From: Methylobacterium adhaesivum
Lineage (GTDB): Bacteria > Pseudomonadota > Alphaproteobacteria > Rhizobiales > Beijerinckiaceae
Reading direction: 5' to 3'
DNA length: 64,000 bases
NCBI RefSeq assembly: GCF_022179065.1
Contig: NZ_BPQD01000038.1
Coordinates: 1-64,000 of the forward strand
Shown here: piece after piece, positions 44,187 through 51,702 of the stretch
Layout of the letters: the number at the start of each line of letters is the position of its first letter
Position numbering within the stretch: the first letter of the stretch is position 1
Notes under the pieces: generated by a model
The model's input: the letters and a program-made list of their open reading frames with translations, nothing else
Told to the model about the DNA's origin: nothing
Databases searched by the model: none
Translations under genes and position numbers: made by a program

Positions 44187-45410
44187 ATGCACGGACTGGA
44201 CAGACCGATGAACCGCCGCCTCGCTTTGGGCGGACTCGGGCTCGGAAGCCTCGCCGCCGCGCTGCCGGCCTGGGCCGCGGGCTCGGTGAAGCTTCCCCTG
44301 TCGGGCGGCCCGGACGAGCGGGCGCTGACCACCGCCTTTCCGGGCAAGGGCGAGATGATCCTACAGCGTACTCATCCTCCACTGCTGGAGACGCCGTTTT
44401 CGGTGTTCGACGAGGGCGTGTTCACCCCCAACGACCGCTTCTACGTGCGCTGGCACTGGGCCTCGATCCCGACCGAGGTCGATGCCGGCGCCTTCCGGCT
44501 CAAGGTCCACGGCCATGTGGAGAAGGAACTCTCGCTCTCCCTCGACGCCATCGCCGGCCTGCCGCGTTTCGAGATCGCCGCGGTCAACCAGTGCTCGGGC
44601 AATTCGCGCGGGCTGTTCGAGCCGCGAGTGCCCGGCGCGCAATGGGCTAACGGCTCGATGGGCAACGCCAAATGGACCGGCGTACGCCTCAAGGATGTGC
44701 TCGAACAGGCCGGGGTGAAGGCCGGTGCCGTGCAGGTGCGCTTCGACGGCCTCGACGCGCCGGTGGTCGACGACGCGCCCGACTTCAAGAAATCGCTCGA
44801 TCTCGATCACGCCAACAATGGTGAGGTGATGATCGCCTATGCGATGAATGGCGAGCAATTGCCGCTGCTCAACGGCTTCCCGCTCCGGCTCGTGGTGCCG
44901 GGCTGGTACTCAACCTACTGGGTCAAGATGCTGTCCGACATCGAGGTGCTGGATAAGCCCGACGAACAATATTGGATGAAGACCGCCTACCGTATTCCCG
45001 ACGTGCCGGGTGCTAACATCATGCCCGGCCAGACCGGCTTCAAGACAGTGCCGATTAACAGGATGGTGCCGCGCTCGTTCGTCACCAACCTGACCGACGG
45101 CGCCAAGGTGGCGGCTGGAACGCCGGTGGCCATCCGCGGCATCGCGTTCGGCGGCGATTGCGGGGTGAAGGCGGTCGAGTTCTCCGGCGACGGCGGGGTG
45201 ACGTGGTTCCCGGCGCAACTCGGTGCCGACGAGGGCCCCTACAGCTTCCGCCGCTTCGACGGCAGCCTGCCGGCGCTGGCCGCCGGGACCCATACGGTCA
45301 GGGTCCGCTGCACAAACACCAAGGGCGTCGCGCAAGGCATGGACCGGATCTGGAACGCCAACGGCTTCATGCAGAACGGCATCGAGACCGTGTCCTTCCA
45401 GGCCGCTTGA
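44187..45410 (+). CDS. sorA: Sulfite dehydrogenase, molybdopterin subunit (SorA-like)
   Basis: Periplasmic sulfite-oxidising molybdoenzyme of 407 aa, oxidising sulfite to sulfate and passing electrons to a c-type cytochrome. A twin-arginine export signal (NRRLALGGLGLGSLAAALP) precedes cleavage near AWA-AG. The sulfite-oxidase core has the molybdenum-binding C136 in AVNQCSGNSRG, and a C-terminal dimerisation (Mo-co_dimer) domain spans about residues 275-405 (VEFSGDGGVTWFPA). ATG 44187 has AAGGGGAGAG upstream. The cytochrome subunit gene follows after 11 bases. An ECF-type promoter stands 77 bases before it. Confidence 0.92.
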   Translation: MHGLDRPMNRRLALGGLGLGSLAAALPAWAAGSVKLPLSGGPDERALTTAFPGKGEMILQRTHPPLLETPFSVFDEGVFTPNDRFYVRWHWASIPTEVDAGAFRLKVHGHVEKELSLSLDAIAGLPRFEIAAVNQCSGNSRGLFEPRVPGAQWANGSMGNAKWTGVRLKDVLEQAGVKAGAVQVRFDGLDAPVVDDAPDFKKSLDLDHANNGEVMIAYAMNGEQLPLLNGFPLRLVVPGWYSTYWVKMLSDIEVLDKPDEQYWMKTAYRIPDVPGANIMPGQTGFKTVPINRMVPRSFVTNLTDGAKVAAGTPVAIRGIAFGGDCGVKAVEFSGDGGVTWFPAQLGADEGPYSFRRFDGSLPALAAGTHTVRVRCTNTKGVAQGMDRIWNANGFMQNGIETVSFQAA

Positions 45411-45421
45411 GGAGAACAGCC

Positions 45422-45760
45422 ATGAACACGATCCGCCCTGCGGCCCTCATCACCGCGCTCATCCTGTCTCCCCTGGTGGCGCTCGCGGCGCCTGCTCCCG
45501 AGCCGATGCGCTTCAGCTCGCAATCGATCGAATTTCCGACGTCCGACCGGATCTTTACGGACGGGCCGGGAGCCGAGGCGGTCAATAACAATTGCCTCGC
45601 CTGCCACTCGGCCGGGATGGTGCTGACCCAGCCCAAGCTCACGAAGGCGCAGTGGACCGAGACCGTGAACAAGATGGTCCACGTCTACAAAGCGCCGGTC
45701 GATCAGGCCGATGTGCAGACCATCGTCGACTACCTCACGGCGTTGAAGCCCACGCCCTGA
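45422..45760 (+). CDS. sorB: Sulfite dehydrogenase cytochrome c subunit (SorB-like)
   Basis: A 112-aa monoheme cytochrome c, electron acceptor of the SorA subunit. A Sec signal peptide (about residues 1-22) is followed by a small class-I-like domain with heme site C58-L-A-C61-H62. In the Starkeya SorAB enzyme the two subunits form a tight heterodimer in the periplasm. The gene follows the molybdenum subunit by 11 bases with GAGGAG as ribosome site. A hairpin terminator lies 12 bases after the stop. Confidence 0.9.
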   Translation: MNTIRPAALITALILSPLVALAAPAPEPMRFSSQSIEFPTSDRIFTDGPGAEAVNNNCLACHSAGMVLTQPKLTKAQWTETVNKMVHVYKAPVDQADVQTIVDYLTALKPTP

Positions 45761-45771
45761 ACCCTCGAATC

Positions 45772-45804
45772 CCGAGGCCGCCGTGCTTTTTTCACCGGCC
45801 TCGG
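45772..45804 (+). terminator. Terminator of sorAB
   Basis: CCGAGGCCG / CGGCCTCGG, 9-bp perfect stem, 15-base loop containing TTTTTT. Its 3' arm abuts the GGAATA box of the next ECF promoter at 45805, leaving no spare base between terminator and promoter. Confidence 0.65.
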
Positions 45805-45831
45805 GGAATAGACCGCCCTCGCTGGCATCTC
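45805..45831 (+). promoter_or_regulatory. ECF-sigma promoter (GGAATA-N14-GCATCTC)
   Basis: GGAATA 45805-45810, GCATCTC 45825-45831, spacer 14. It lies 115 bases before the beta-propeller gene at 45946. Confidence 0.78.
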
Positions 45832-45945
45832 CCTAAGGCGATGCACGGCCTGACCGGTCCCGCACGACGCAATCCGATTTCGAACTCGCCCGCACGGCCG
45901 GCCCCAGGCCGCCGAACGAGGGCGCATGCCCGAGAGACACGCTTC

Positions 45946-46929
45946 ATGACTGACATCCGCACCAGCCTCCGCGCCCTCCTCGCCGGAGCTGCCTTGCTTC
46001 TCACCCAGAACCAACCTGGATTCGCCGCCGGCTTCGACGGCGCAATCAAGAACAACGCGCTCGCCTTGAACGCCGCCGGCACGGTCGCCGCGGTGTCGAA
46101 CAGCGAGGAGAGCGCCGTCATCGTCTACGACGTCGCGAAGGGCACGGTGCTGCGCCGCCTCGACGGCTTCGTCACGCCGCGCAACATCGTGTTCGCGCCG
46201 GACGGCGCCCGCTTCTACGTCTCCGACAGCGGCACGGGCCGGATCACGGTCTACGAGACCGGCACCGGCAAAGAAGCCGGCGTTCTTGCCGCGGGCCCCG
46301 GTGCGTTCGGCACGGTGCTCTCGGCCGACGGGACAAAGCTCTACGTCAACAACGAGGCCGCGAGCACGCTGACCGTATTCGACACCAAGACCCTGCTGGC
46401 AGACGCCGTGATCCCCGGCTTCGCGCAGCCGCGCCAGGGCGTGAAGCTGTCGCCGGACGGCAAGACCGTGTTCGTGACGAACTTCCTCGGCGACAAGATC
46501 ACGTTGGTCGACACCGCCACCAACAAGATCACCGGCGAGATCGTCGGGTTCGAAAAGCTGCGCGCCATCTCGATCACCAAAGACGGCAAGACGCTGTTTG
46601 CCGCCAACAGCGGCCGCAACACCATCGGCGTGGTCGATGTCGCCGCCCGCAAGGTCACCTCTGAAGTCGCGGTGGGCAAGGACCCCTATGGGGCCGCGCT
46701 GACCCCGGACGGGCGCTTCGTCTATTCGGGCAACCTCAAGGACAACTCCTTGTCGGTGATCGACACCGGCAGCCTCAAGGTCGTCGCCACGGTGACCGGG
46801 CTGAACGAACCGCGCCAGGCGATCGCATTCTCCAGTGACAACGCCCACGCGTACGTCCTCAACCGCGACCTCAGCGTGGCCGTGGTCGACCGCGCGAAGA
46901 ACGTGGTAATTTCGACGATGAAGCCGTGA
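45946..46929 (+). CDS. Secreted YncE-like beta-propeller protein
   Basis: A 327-aa periplasmic protein with a signal peptide (about residues 1-28, cleaved after FAA). Seven repeated blades of the YVTN/YncE type follow, each with a variant of LSPDGKTVFVTN...I-T-L-V-D-T. Such propellers often accompany periplasmic redox enzymes but have no catalytic residues. It has its own ECF-type promoter, so it belongs to the same regulon as SorAB. The next gene, a sulfite-oxidase-like protein, starts 79 bases downstream without a visible promoter, so the two are probably cotranscribed. Confidence 0.85.
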   Translation: MTDIRTSLRALLAGAALLLTQNQPGFAAGFDGAIKNNALALNAAGTVAAVSNSEESAVIVYDVAKGTVLRRLDGFVTPRNIVFAPDGARFYVSDSGTGRITVYETGTGKEAGVLAAGPGAFGTVLSADGTKLYVNNEAASTLTVFDTKTLLADAVIPGFAQPRQGVKLSPDGKTVFVTNFLGDKITLVDTATNKITGEIVGFEKLRAISITKDGKTLFAANSGRNTIGVVDVAARKVTSEVAVGKDPYGAALTPDGRFVYSGNLKDNSLSVIDTGSLKVVATVTGLNEPRQAIAFSSDNAHAYVLNRDLSVAVVDRAKNVVISTMKP

Positions 46930-47008
46930 AGCGTCGCGCGTCGGGTGCCTTATCGGCGCCCGGCGCGTTCTCGATCTCGACACGTCGCGAACGCAGGACA
47001 AAGACCCC

Positions 47009-48094
47009 ATGCTCGGCCTGTTCCAGCGCAAGGACCGCCTCATCGTCCACGGAAAAGCGCCCTACAACGCCGAGCCGCCGCTCGATCGCCTGCGGGCCGC
47101 CTTCCTGACTGATCAAGCCGACTTCTACGTCCGCAGCCACGGCGACATCCCGGACCTCGACGCCGACGGCTACCGCCTGACCGTCGACGGGATGGTCGCG
47201 ACGCCCCTCGACCTCTCCCTCGCCGATCTCAAAGAACGCTTCGCGCCCGTCACCGTCACGGCGGTGATACAATGCGCCGGCAACCGCCGGGCCGACATGC
47301 TGGCCGTGGCGCCGGTCTCCGGCGACCCGTGGGCGCCCGGTGCCATCGGTAATGCGGAATGGACCGGCGTGCGGCTCGCCGACGTGCTGCGCGCGGCCGG
47401 CATCGATGCGGATGATGAGCGCCACGTCGCCTTCGAGAGCCACGACCGGATCGCGGACACGGACACGCGCTTCGGTGCCTCGATCCCGCTCGCCAAGGCG
47501 CTGGCCCCCGAGACGCTGCTCGCTTTCGCGATGAACGGCGAGCCTCTTGCCCCCGAGCACGGCCATCCGTTGCGCGTGGTCGTTCCGGGATTTGCCGGTA
47601 TCCGCAGCCCGAAGTGGCTCGCCCGCATCTCGGTTCAGGACCGGCCTTCCGACAACCCGATGCAGGCCGACGACTACAAGCTGTTTCCGCCCGACGTGAC
47701 GGCCGAGACCGCCGACCCGGCCCACGGCATCACCATCGAGGCGATGCCGTTGAACAGCGCGATCTGCGAGCCCGCCCGCGGCGCAGCGTTGAAGGCCGGC
47801 CGGCACGCGATCCGCGGCTACGCCATCGCCAGCGACCGCGCGGTCGCCCGCGTCGACGTTTCGACGGATGGCGGCCGCAGCTGGGCGCAGGCCCGGATCG
47901 AGCGCGATGCCGACGCGCCCCACGCCTGGACGTTCTGGGAGATCGAGCGCGAGCTGACCGCCGGCGAGCACGAGCTCGCGGTGCGGGCCTGGGATTCCGC
48001 CGGCCAGACCCAGCCGGCCGCCCCCGACGACACCTGGAACTACAAGGGCTACCTCAGCGCCGCCTGGCACCGGGTGCGAGTGACGGTGGCCTGA
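47009..48094 (+). CDS. Sulfite-oxidase-family molybdenum enzyme (no export signal)
   Basis: A 361-aa protein with the oxidoreductase molybdopterin domain (about residues 40-230, Mo ligand C89 in VIQCAGNRR) and Mo-co_dimer domain (about 245-360, VDVSTDGGRSWAQARIE). Unlike SorA it has no signal peptide (MLGLFQRKDRLIVHG), so it is probably cytoplasmic. It could oxidise sulfite from internal taurine or sulfonate degradation. The heme b5 domain of animal enzymes is absent. It is the last rightward gene; the convergent DUF202 gene ends 3 bases away. Confidence 0.88.
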   Translation: MLGLFQRKDRLIVHGKAPYNAEPPLDRLRAAFLTDQADFYVRSHGDIPDLDADGYRLTVDGMVATPLDLSLADLKERFAPVTVTAVIQCAGNRRADMLAVAPVSGDPWAPGAIGNAEWTGVRLADVLRAAGIDADDERHVAFESHDRIADTDTRFGASIPLAKALAPETLLAFAMNGEPLAPEHGHPLRVVVPGFAGIRSPKWLARISVQDRPSDNPMQADDYKLFPPDVTAETADPAHGITIEAMPLNSAICEPARGAALKAGRHAIRGYAIASDRAVARVDVSTDGGRSWAQARIERDADAPHAWTFWEIERELTAGEHELAVRAWDSAGQTQPAAPDDTWNYKGYLSAAWHRVRVTVA

Positions 48095-48097
48095 CCC

Positions 48098-48469
48098 TCA
48101 CGCCCAGAGCAGGGCGGTGGCCGCGAGGCCGGAGATCGCGATGAGCAGGGCCGCAATCCCGACGGTGAGGAGGCGCGGCATCATCGGGATCTCGGAATGG
48201 GCGAGCCGTGCCCGGATCGCTCTGTCACGCCACACGGCGCCGGCGAATGAGGCGAGTGCGCATGCGATCAGGGTCAGCGACAGCACCTTCAACGGCCAGA
48301 CCGCCAGAACCTCCCGCAGGAAGCGCTGCGCGGCGAGGCCGACGCCGAGGAACGCGAGCCCGGTGCGAAGCCACGCCACGAAGGTGCGTTCGGCCGCCAG
48401 AACCGTCCGATCCTCGGCGAGCCTCACCCGGGGATCGTCGGGGGGCACGGGTTTCGCGGGCTCGCTCAT
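48098..48469 (-). CDS. DUF202 (YidH-like) membrane protein
   Basis: A 123-aa protein with three membrane helices (about residues 35-50, 58-80, 97-122). The N-terminal LAEDRTVLAAERTFVAWLRTGLAF is the DUF202 signature. Function unknown. Its ATG overlaps the LysR stop by 4 bases, so it is the last gene of the sigma-factor operon. Confidence 0.85.
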   Translation of the reverse strand: MSEPAKPVPPDDPRVRLAEDRTVLAAERTFVAWLRTGLAFLGVGLAAQRFLREVLAVWPLKVLSLTLIACALASFAGAVWRDRAIRARLAHSEIPMMPRLLTVGIAALLIAISGLAATALLWA

Positions 48470-49356
48470 CCGGCATTCGCTGCCGCGATCAGGTCGAGAA
48501 GCGCGTCGGCGGCCCGGCTGCGGTAGCGCTCCTTGTGGCGCAGCACCCGGAACGGCCGGCTCGGCAAGTCGAACGCCGCCCGCACCAGGGTCCCGGCCCG
48601 AAGTGCTGCGGCGACCACGGTCTCGGACAGTACGGCGGCCCCGCCCCCGGCCTCGACGGCAGCGCGGACCGCCTCGTTCGAGGGCAGTTCGAGCGTGACC
48701 CGAAGCTGAGCGGCTGCGAGGCCGGCCGCACCCAGGGCCGCCTCGAAGGCCGAGCGGGTTCCCGATCCAGCCTCGCGCAGCACCCAATCGACCCCGGCGA
48801 GGTTTTCGGGTTCGAGGTCGGTCGCCCCGGCGAAGGCATGGCCAGGGGCGACCACGAGGACCAGTTGGTCCTGCGCGATGGTCGTACTCGCGAGCGTCGG
48901 GTCGTCCAGCGCCCCCTCGACAAAGCCGAGTTCGGCCTGCCCCGCGCGCACCGCGTCGGCGGCGTCGGTGGTGTTGCCCACCGCCAACCGGATGGCGATC
49001 TCAGGGTAGGCCCGGCGGAAGGCGACGAGGTGGCGCGGCAGCCAGTCGCTGGCGATGGTCTGGCTGGCGTAGACGGCCAGCGTCCCGCGTCGCATGCCAC
49101 TGAGGTCGGCGAGCACCAGTTCGGCGGCCTCGGCCCGGGCGAGCACGGCGCGGGCCTCGACGAGGAACACGCGTCCCGCCTCGGTCAACTCGATCCCGCG
49201 GCCGACCCGGTGGAACAGCTTCGTCGCGTGCCGTCCCTCAATATTGGCGATCGCCGTGCTGACCGCCGACTGGACGAGGTTGAGCGCCTCGGCGGCCCGC
49301 GTCACGTGCTGCCGCTCGGCCACCGCCACGAAGATGCGGAGTTGGTCGAGGGTCAT
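48466..49356 (-). CDS. LysR-family regulator (YeiE/CbbR-like)
   Basis: A 296-aa LysR regulator: winged helix at residues 1-60 (LDQLRIFVAVAERQHVTRAA) and a co-inducer domain (about 90-290). Overall it resembles the YeiE/CysB/CbbR branch. In enterobacteria YeiE sits beside YeiH and is tied to sulfite tolerance. A YeiH-type exporter occurs here 5 kb away, which supports a sulfite-linked role. It overlaps both neighbours by 4 bases (ATGA), placing it inside the ECF sigma operon. Confidence 0.88.
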   Translation of the reverse strand: MTLDQLRIFVAVAERQHVTRAAEALNLVQSAVSTAIANIEGRHATKLFHRVGRGIELTEAGRVFLVEARAVLARAEAAELVLADLSGMRRGTLAVYASQTIASDWLPRHLVAFRRAYPEIAIRLAVGNTTDAADAVRAGQAELGFVEGALDDPTLASTTIAQDQLVLVVAPGHAFAGATDLEPENLAGVDWVLREAGSGTRSAFEAALGAAGLAAAQLRVTLELPSNEAVRAAVEAGGGAAVLSETVVAAALRAGTLVRAAFDLPSRPFRVLRHKERYRSRAADALLDLIAAANAG

Positions 49357-50162
49357 GGTTGCCGCGGCGGAACCGGCAATCCACGGATCTGCGCATCAAT
49401 CGCCTGCGCGACGGTCAACAGCCGCGCCTCGTCGGTGCGACCTGTGACGACGTAGGACATGCCGCCATCGACCCAGGAGAAGGCAGCAACATCGCCCTCG
49501 CGGGCGAAGCGGAACACCGTGCGGCCATCCGCATCGCCCACGCGGCTGTAGAGCGTCAGCCGGGTGCCGTGATCGTCATCGTACATCAGCATCGCGGCGG
49601 ATTCGGAACCCGCCGGCAGCAGCCGGCCGCCCATCAGGCGGAAGCCGTAGGCCGTGAGGTCGGGGGTGGTCACCGCCCGGCCGAGGCGCTTCGAGAGCCA
49701 CGTCACGAGGTGTGGCTTCTCGTCGGCGCGCACCTCCACCGGATGCACCGACTCAACCACGTAGGTGCGGAAGGCCGCCACCGCGTCGTCGGTCGCCGGC
49801 TCGGTTCGCGCGAGCGTGACCGTGGGTACCTGCCGCACGGCATGGCCGAACCAGCCGGCGGCACCGCCGACCGCGAGGCAGAGCACGGCAGCCGCCGCGA
49901 CCGGAAGCCAGCGCCCGGTTATCGGGCGATGTCGCGAGCGGATATTGGCCACCCGGAGCCGCGCCGGGATCGCCTCCTCGGCGATCGGCGCGAGGCGGGC
50001 ACGCAAGCGCTCACGCAAGGCGCGATCCGCCGAGACCTCGGCCGCCCGCGCGGGGTTTCCCCTGAGCCATGCCTCGACCAGCGCCTGCCGCTCCGGTTCG
50101 AGACGACCGTCGATCAGGCCGTGCAGGTCGTCCTCGCCGACCGGGCGCGGATCCCCGCTCAT
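49353..50162 (-). CDS. Anti-sigma factor with one membrane helix
   Basis: A 269-aa protein in the classic position after an ECF sigma gene (4-base overlap). The cytoplasmic N-terminus (about residues 1-80) contains DLHGLIDGRLEPERQALVEA, typical of anti-sigma domains (ASD-like, without the zinc Cys/His triad). One membrane helix (about 84-107) is followed by a periplasmic domain of about 160 residues. It should hold the sigma factor inactive until a periplasmic signal arrives; that signal is probably a sulfur or oxidant stress, judging by the regulon. Confidence 0.85.
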   Translation of the reverse strand: MSGDPRPVGEDDLHGLIDGRLEPERQALVEAWLRGNPARAAEVSADRALRERLRARLAPIAEEAIPARLRVANIRSRHRPITGRWLPVAAAAVLCLAVGGAAGWFGHAVRQVPTVTLARTEPATDDAVAAFRTYVVESVHPVEVRADEKPHLVTWLSKRLGRAVTTPDLTAYGFRLMGGRLLPAGSESAAMLMYDDDHGTRLTLYSRVGDADGRTVFRFAREGDVAAFSWVDGGMSYVVTGRTDEARLLTVAQAIDAQIRGLPVPPRQP

Positions 50163-50668
50163 TTCACCCTCCTCAACAAGCCGGTTCGGCCCGTTTCCAG
50201 AAAACTTCGCATCCGCTCCCGGGCTCGGCTTAACCGCGACATCACCGTGCCGAGCGGTACTCCGAGCACCTGCGCCGCTTCGGCATAGGACAGATCCTCA
50301 ACCGCGACGAGGAGCAGCACCGAGCGCTGCTCCTCGGGCAGCGCATCGAGCCCGGTGAGCACGTCGCGTGCCCCCATAGCAGTCTCGGGGTCGGCACCCG
50401 GATCAGGCACCTGCTCCAAAGCCTCAGCGCCGACATCGATGCCGCGCCGGCCCCGGCGTCGAATAGTGCCGAGGAACAGGTTGCGCTCGATCGTAAACAG
50501 CCAGGCTCGCAGGTCGCCGTCGCGGCGACGTCCGGACCAGCCGGACAACGCCCGCTCCAGGGTGTCCTGGACGAGGTCGTCCGCCGCTTCGCGGTCCCGC
50601 AACAGCGCGACGGCGTAGCGCCGCAACGCTGGGATCTGCGGTTCGATGAGGGCGGCGATCTCGTCCAC
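50159..50668 (-). CDS. ECF RNA polymerase sigma factor
   Basis: A 169-aa group-4 sigma factor. Region 2 (about residues 10-75: YAVALLRDREAADDLVQDTL) recognises the -10 and region 4 (about 105-155: LSYAEAAQVLGVPLGTVMSR) the -35. It is cotranslated with its anti-sigma gene. An identical promoter pattern (GGAATA-N14-GCATCTC) precedes its own operon and three nearby transcription units; I infer that this sigma factor reads them. The preceding gene (COG4315-like) ends 13 bases upstream. Confidence 0.92.
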   Translation of the reverse strand: MDEIAALIEPQIPALRRYAVALLRDREAADDLVQDTLERALSGWSGRRRDGDLRAWLFTIERNLFLGTIRRRGRRGIDVGAEALEQVPDPGADPETAMGARDVLTGLDALPEEQRSVLLLVAVEDLSYAEAAQVLGVPLGTVMSRLSRARERMRSFLETGRTGLLRRVK

Positions 50669-50681
50669 GAGGCTTTACCGA

Positions 50682-51065
50682 TCAGGGCTTGGCGATGTGC
50701 CATGCACCGTTAAGGAATCCGTCGCCGGTGATGTCGCCGGGCTTCGTATCCTTGGCGAAGGTGTAGAGCGGCTTGCCCTTATAGGCCCACTGCATCGTGC
50801 CGTCGTCCCGCGTCACCATCGTCCAGTCGCCACTAGCAGCCGAGCCGGAGGCGGCCATCAGTGCCGGCCAATTGGCGGCGCAGGGGCCGTTGCACATCGA
50901 CTTGCCGCCCATGTCCTTGTCGAAGGTGTAGAGTGTCATCCTCTTGGAATCGACGAGCGCCGGCCCCTTGGCAGTCTCGGCCGTCATCGCAGGCGCAGCG
51001 GCCTGGGCGGCGACGGCGGAGAAGGCGAAGGCCGCAATGGCGGCGCGGATCAGCATGGTGCGCAT
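50682..51065 (-). CDS. Secreted COG4315-family protein
   Basis: A 127-aa protein with a signal peptide (about residues 1-22, cleaved after AQA). Two copies of the family repeat follow: LYTFDKDMGGKSMCNGPCAA (about 46-65) and LYTFAKDTKPGDITGDGF (about 100-117). Members are conserved secreted proteins of unknown function with a CxxxC pair, here C58 and C62. It is the first gene of the leftward sigma operon, with an ECF promoter 39 bases upstream. In other bacteria similar genes also accompany ECF sigma operons. Confidence 0.82.
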   Translation of the reverse strand: MRTMLIRAAIAAFAFSAVAAQAAAPAMTAETAKGPALVDSKRMTLYTFDKDMGGKSMCNGPCAANWPALMAASGSAASGDWTMVTRDDGTMQWAYKGKPLYTFAKDTKPGDITGDGFLNGAWHIAKP

Positions 51066-51103
51066 GAGTGAAGTCTCCGGCGGTCGACCATGACCGCATT
51101 GGA

Positions 51104-51130
51104 GAGATGCCGAACGGGCGCGTCTATTCC
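51104..51130 (-). promoter_or_regulatory. ECF-sigma promoter of the sigma-factor operon (GGAATA-N14-GCATCTC)
   Basis: On the minus strand GGAATA (51130-51125), 14-base spacer, GCATCTC (51110-51104). It drives the COG4315, sigma, anti-sigma, LysR, DUF202 operon and implies autoregulation. Confidence 0.82.
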
Positions 51131-51188
51131 ACTGACATTTGGAAAAGATCGATCACATCGGCAGGGCCGCCAATTCGTCCCCGGCCAG

Positions 51189-51215
51189 GGAATAAAACCG
51201 TTTTCCCGGCATCTC
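51189..51215 (+). promoter_or_regulatory. ECF-sigma promoter of the DUF305 operon (GGAATA-N14-GCATCTC)
   Basis: GGAATA 51189-51194, spacer 14, GCATCTC 51209-51215, 31 bases before the DUF305 ATG and back-to-back with the promoter at 51104-51130. Confidence 0.82.
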
Positions 51216-51246
51216 TCCCCTCGACAACGAACAGGGAGGACGGCTC

Positions 51247-51702
51247 ATGCGCGGAGCATTGGGATTTGCGCTCACGGCCGCCGTGATCGCCGGCGGCCTC
51301 GTCGGCGGCCGGATGATGATGCCCCCGACGCTGGCCGCTGCCGAGCCGCCGGCCGTCGTCTCCGCGTCCTTCGACGCGATGATGGCGCAGTCGATGACGC
51401 GGATGCATGCCGACATGATGGTCCCGCCCTCGGGCGATCCGGACCGCGACTTCGCCGCGATGATGATCCCGCACCACGAGGGCGCGATCGCGATGGCCCG
51501 GGCTGAGCTGCTCTACGGCAAGGATCCGGTCCTGCGCCGCCTCGCGCAGGGGATCATCGTCGAACAGGGCCAGGAGATCGCGGTGATGCGCCGGGCGCTC
51601 GCCGATCTCCCTCCAGCGCCGGATCCGTCTACCGCAGCCACCCACCTTCACCACCCTGGCACGGCCCCTGCCGCCGAGATGCCTTCGGAGAACCGCCGAT
51701 GA
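51247..51702 (+). CDS. DUF305 secreted protein
   Basis: A 151-aa protein with an N-terminal signal or anchor (about residues 5-31). One DUF305 four-helix domain follows, with DRDFAAMMIPHHEGAIAMAR; the His pair and surrounding Met residues resemble ferritin-like or metal-binding bundles. Members often appear with copper and redox stress genes. The His/Pro-rich C-terminus (HLHHPGTAPAAEMP) could add metal binding. Its stop overlaps the next gene's ATG (ATGA), and it has its own ECF promoter. Confidence 0.85.
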   Translation: MRGALGFALTAAVIAGGLVGGRMMMPPTLAAAEPPAVVSASFDAMMAQSMTRMHADMMVPPSGDPDRDFAAMMIPHHEGAIAMARAELLYGKDPVLRRLAQGIIVEQGQEIAVMRRALADLPPAPDPSTAATHLHHPGTAPAAEMPSENRR

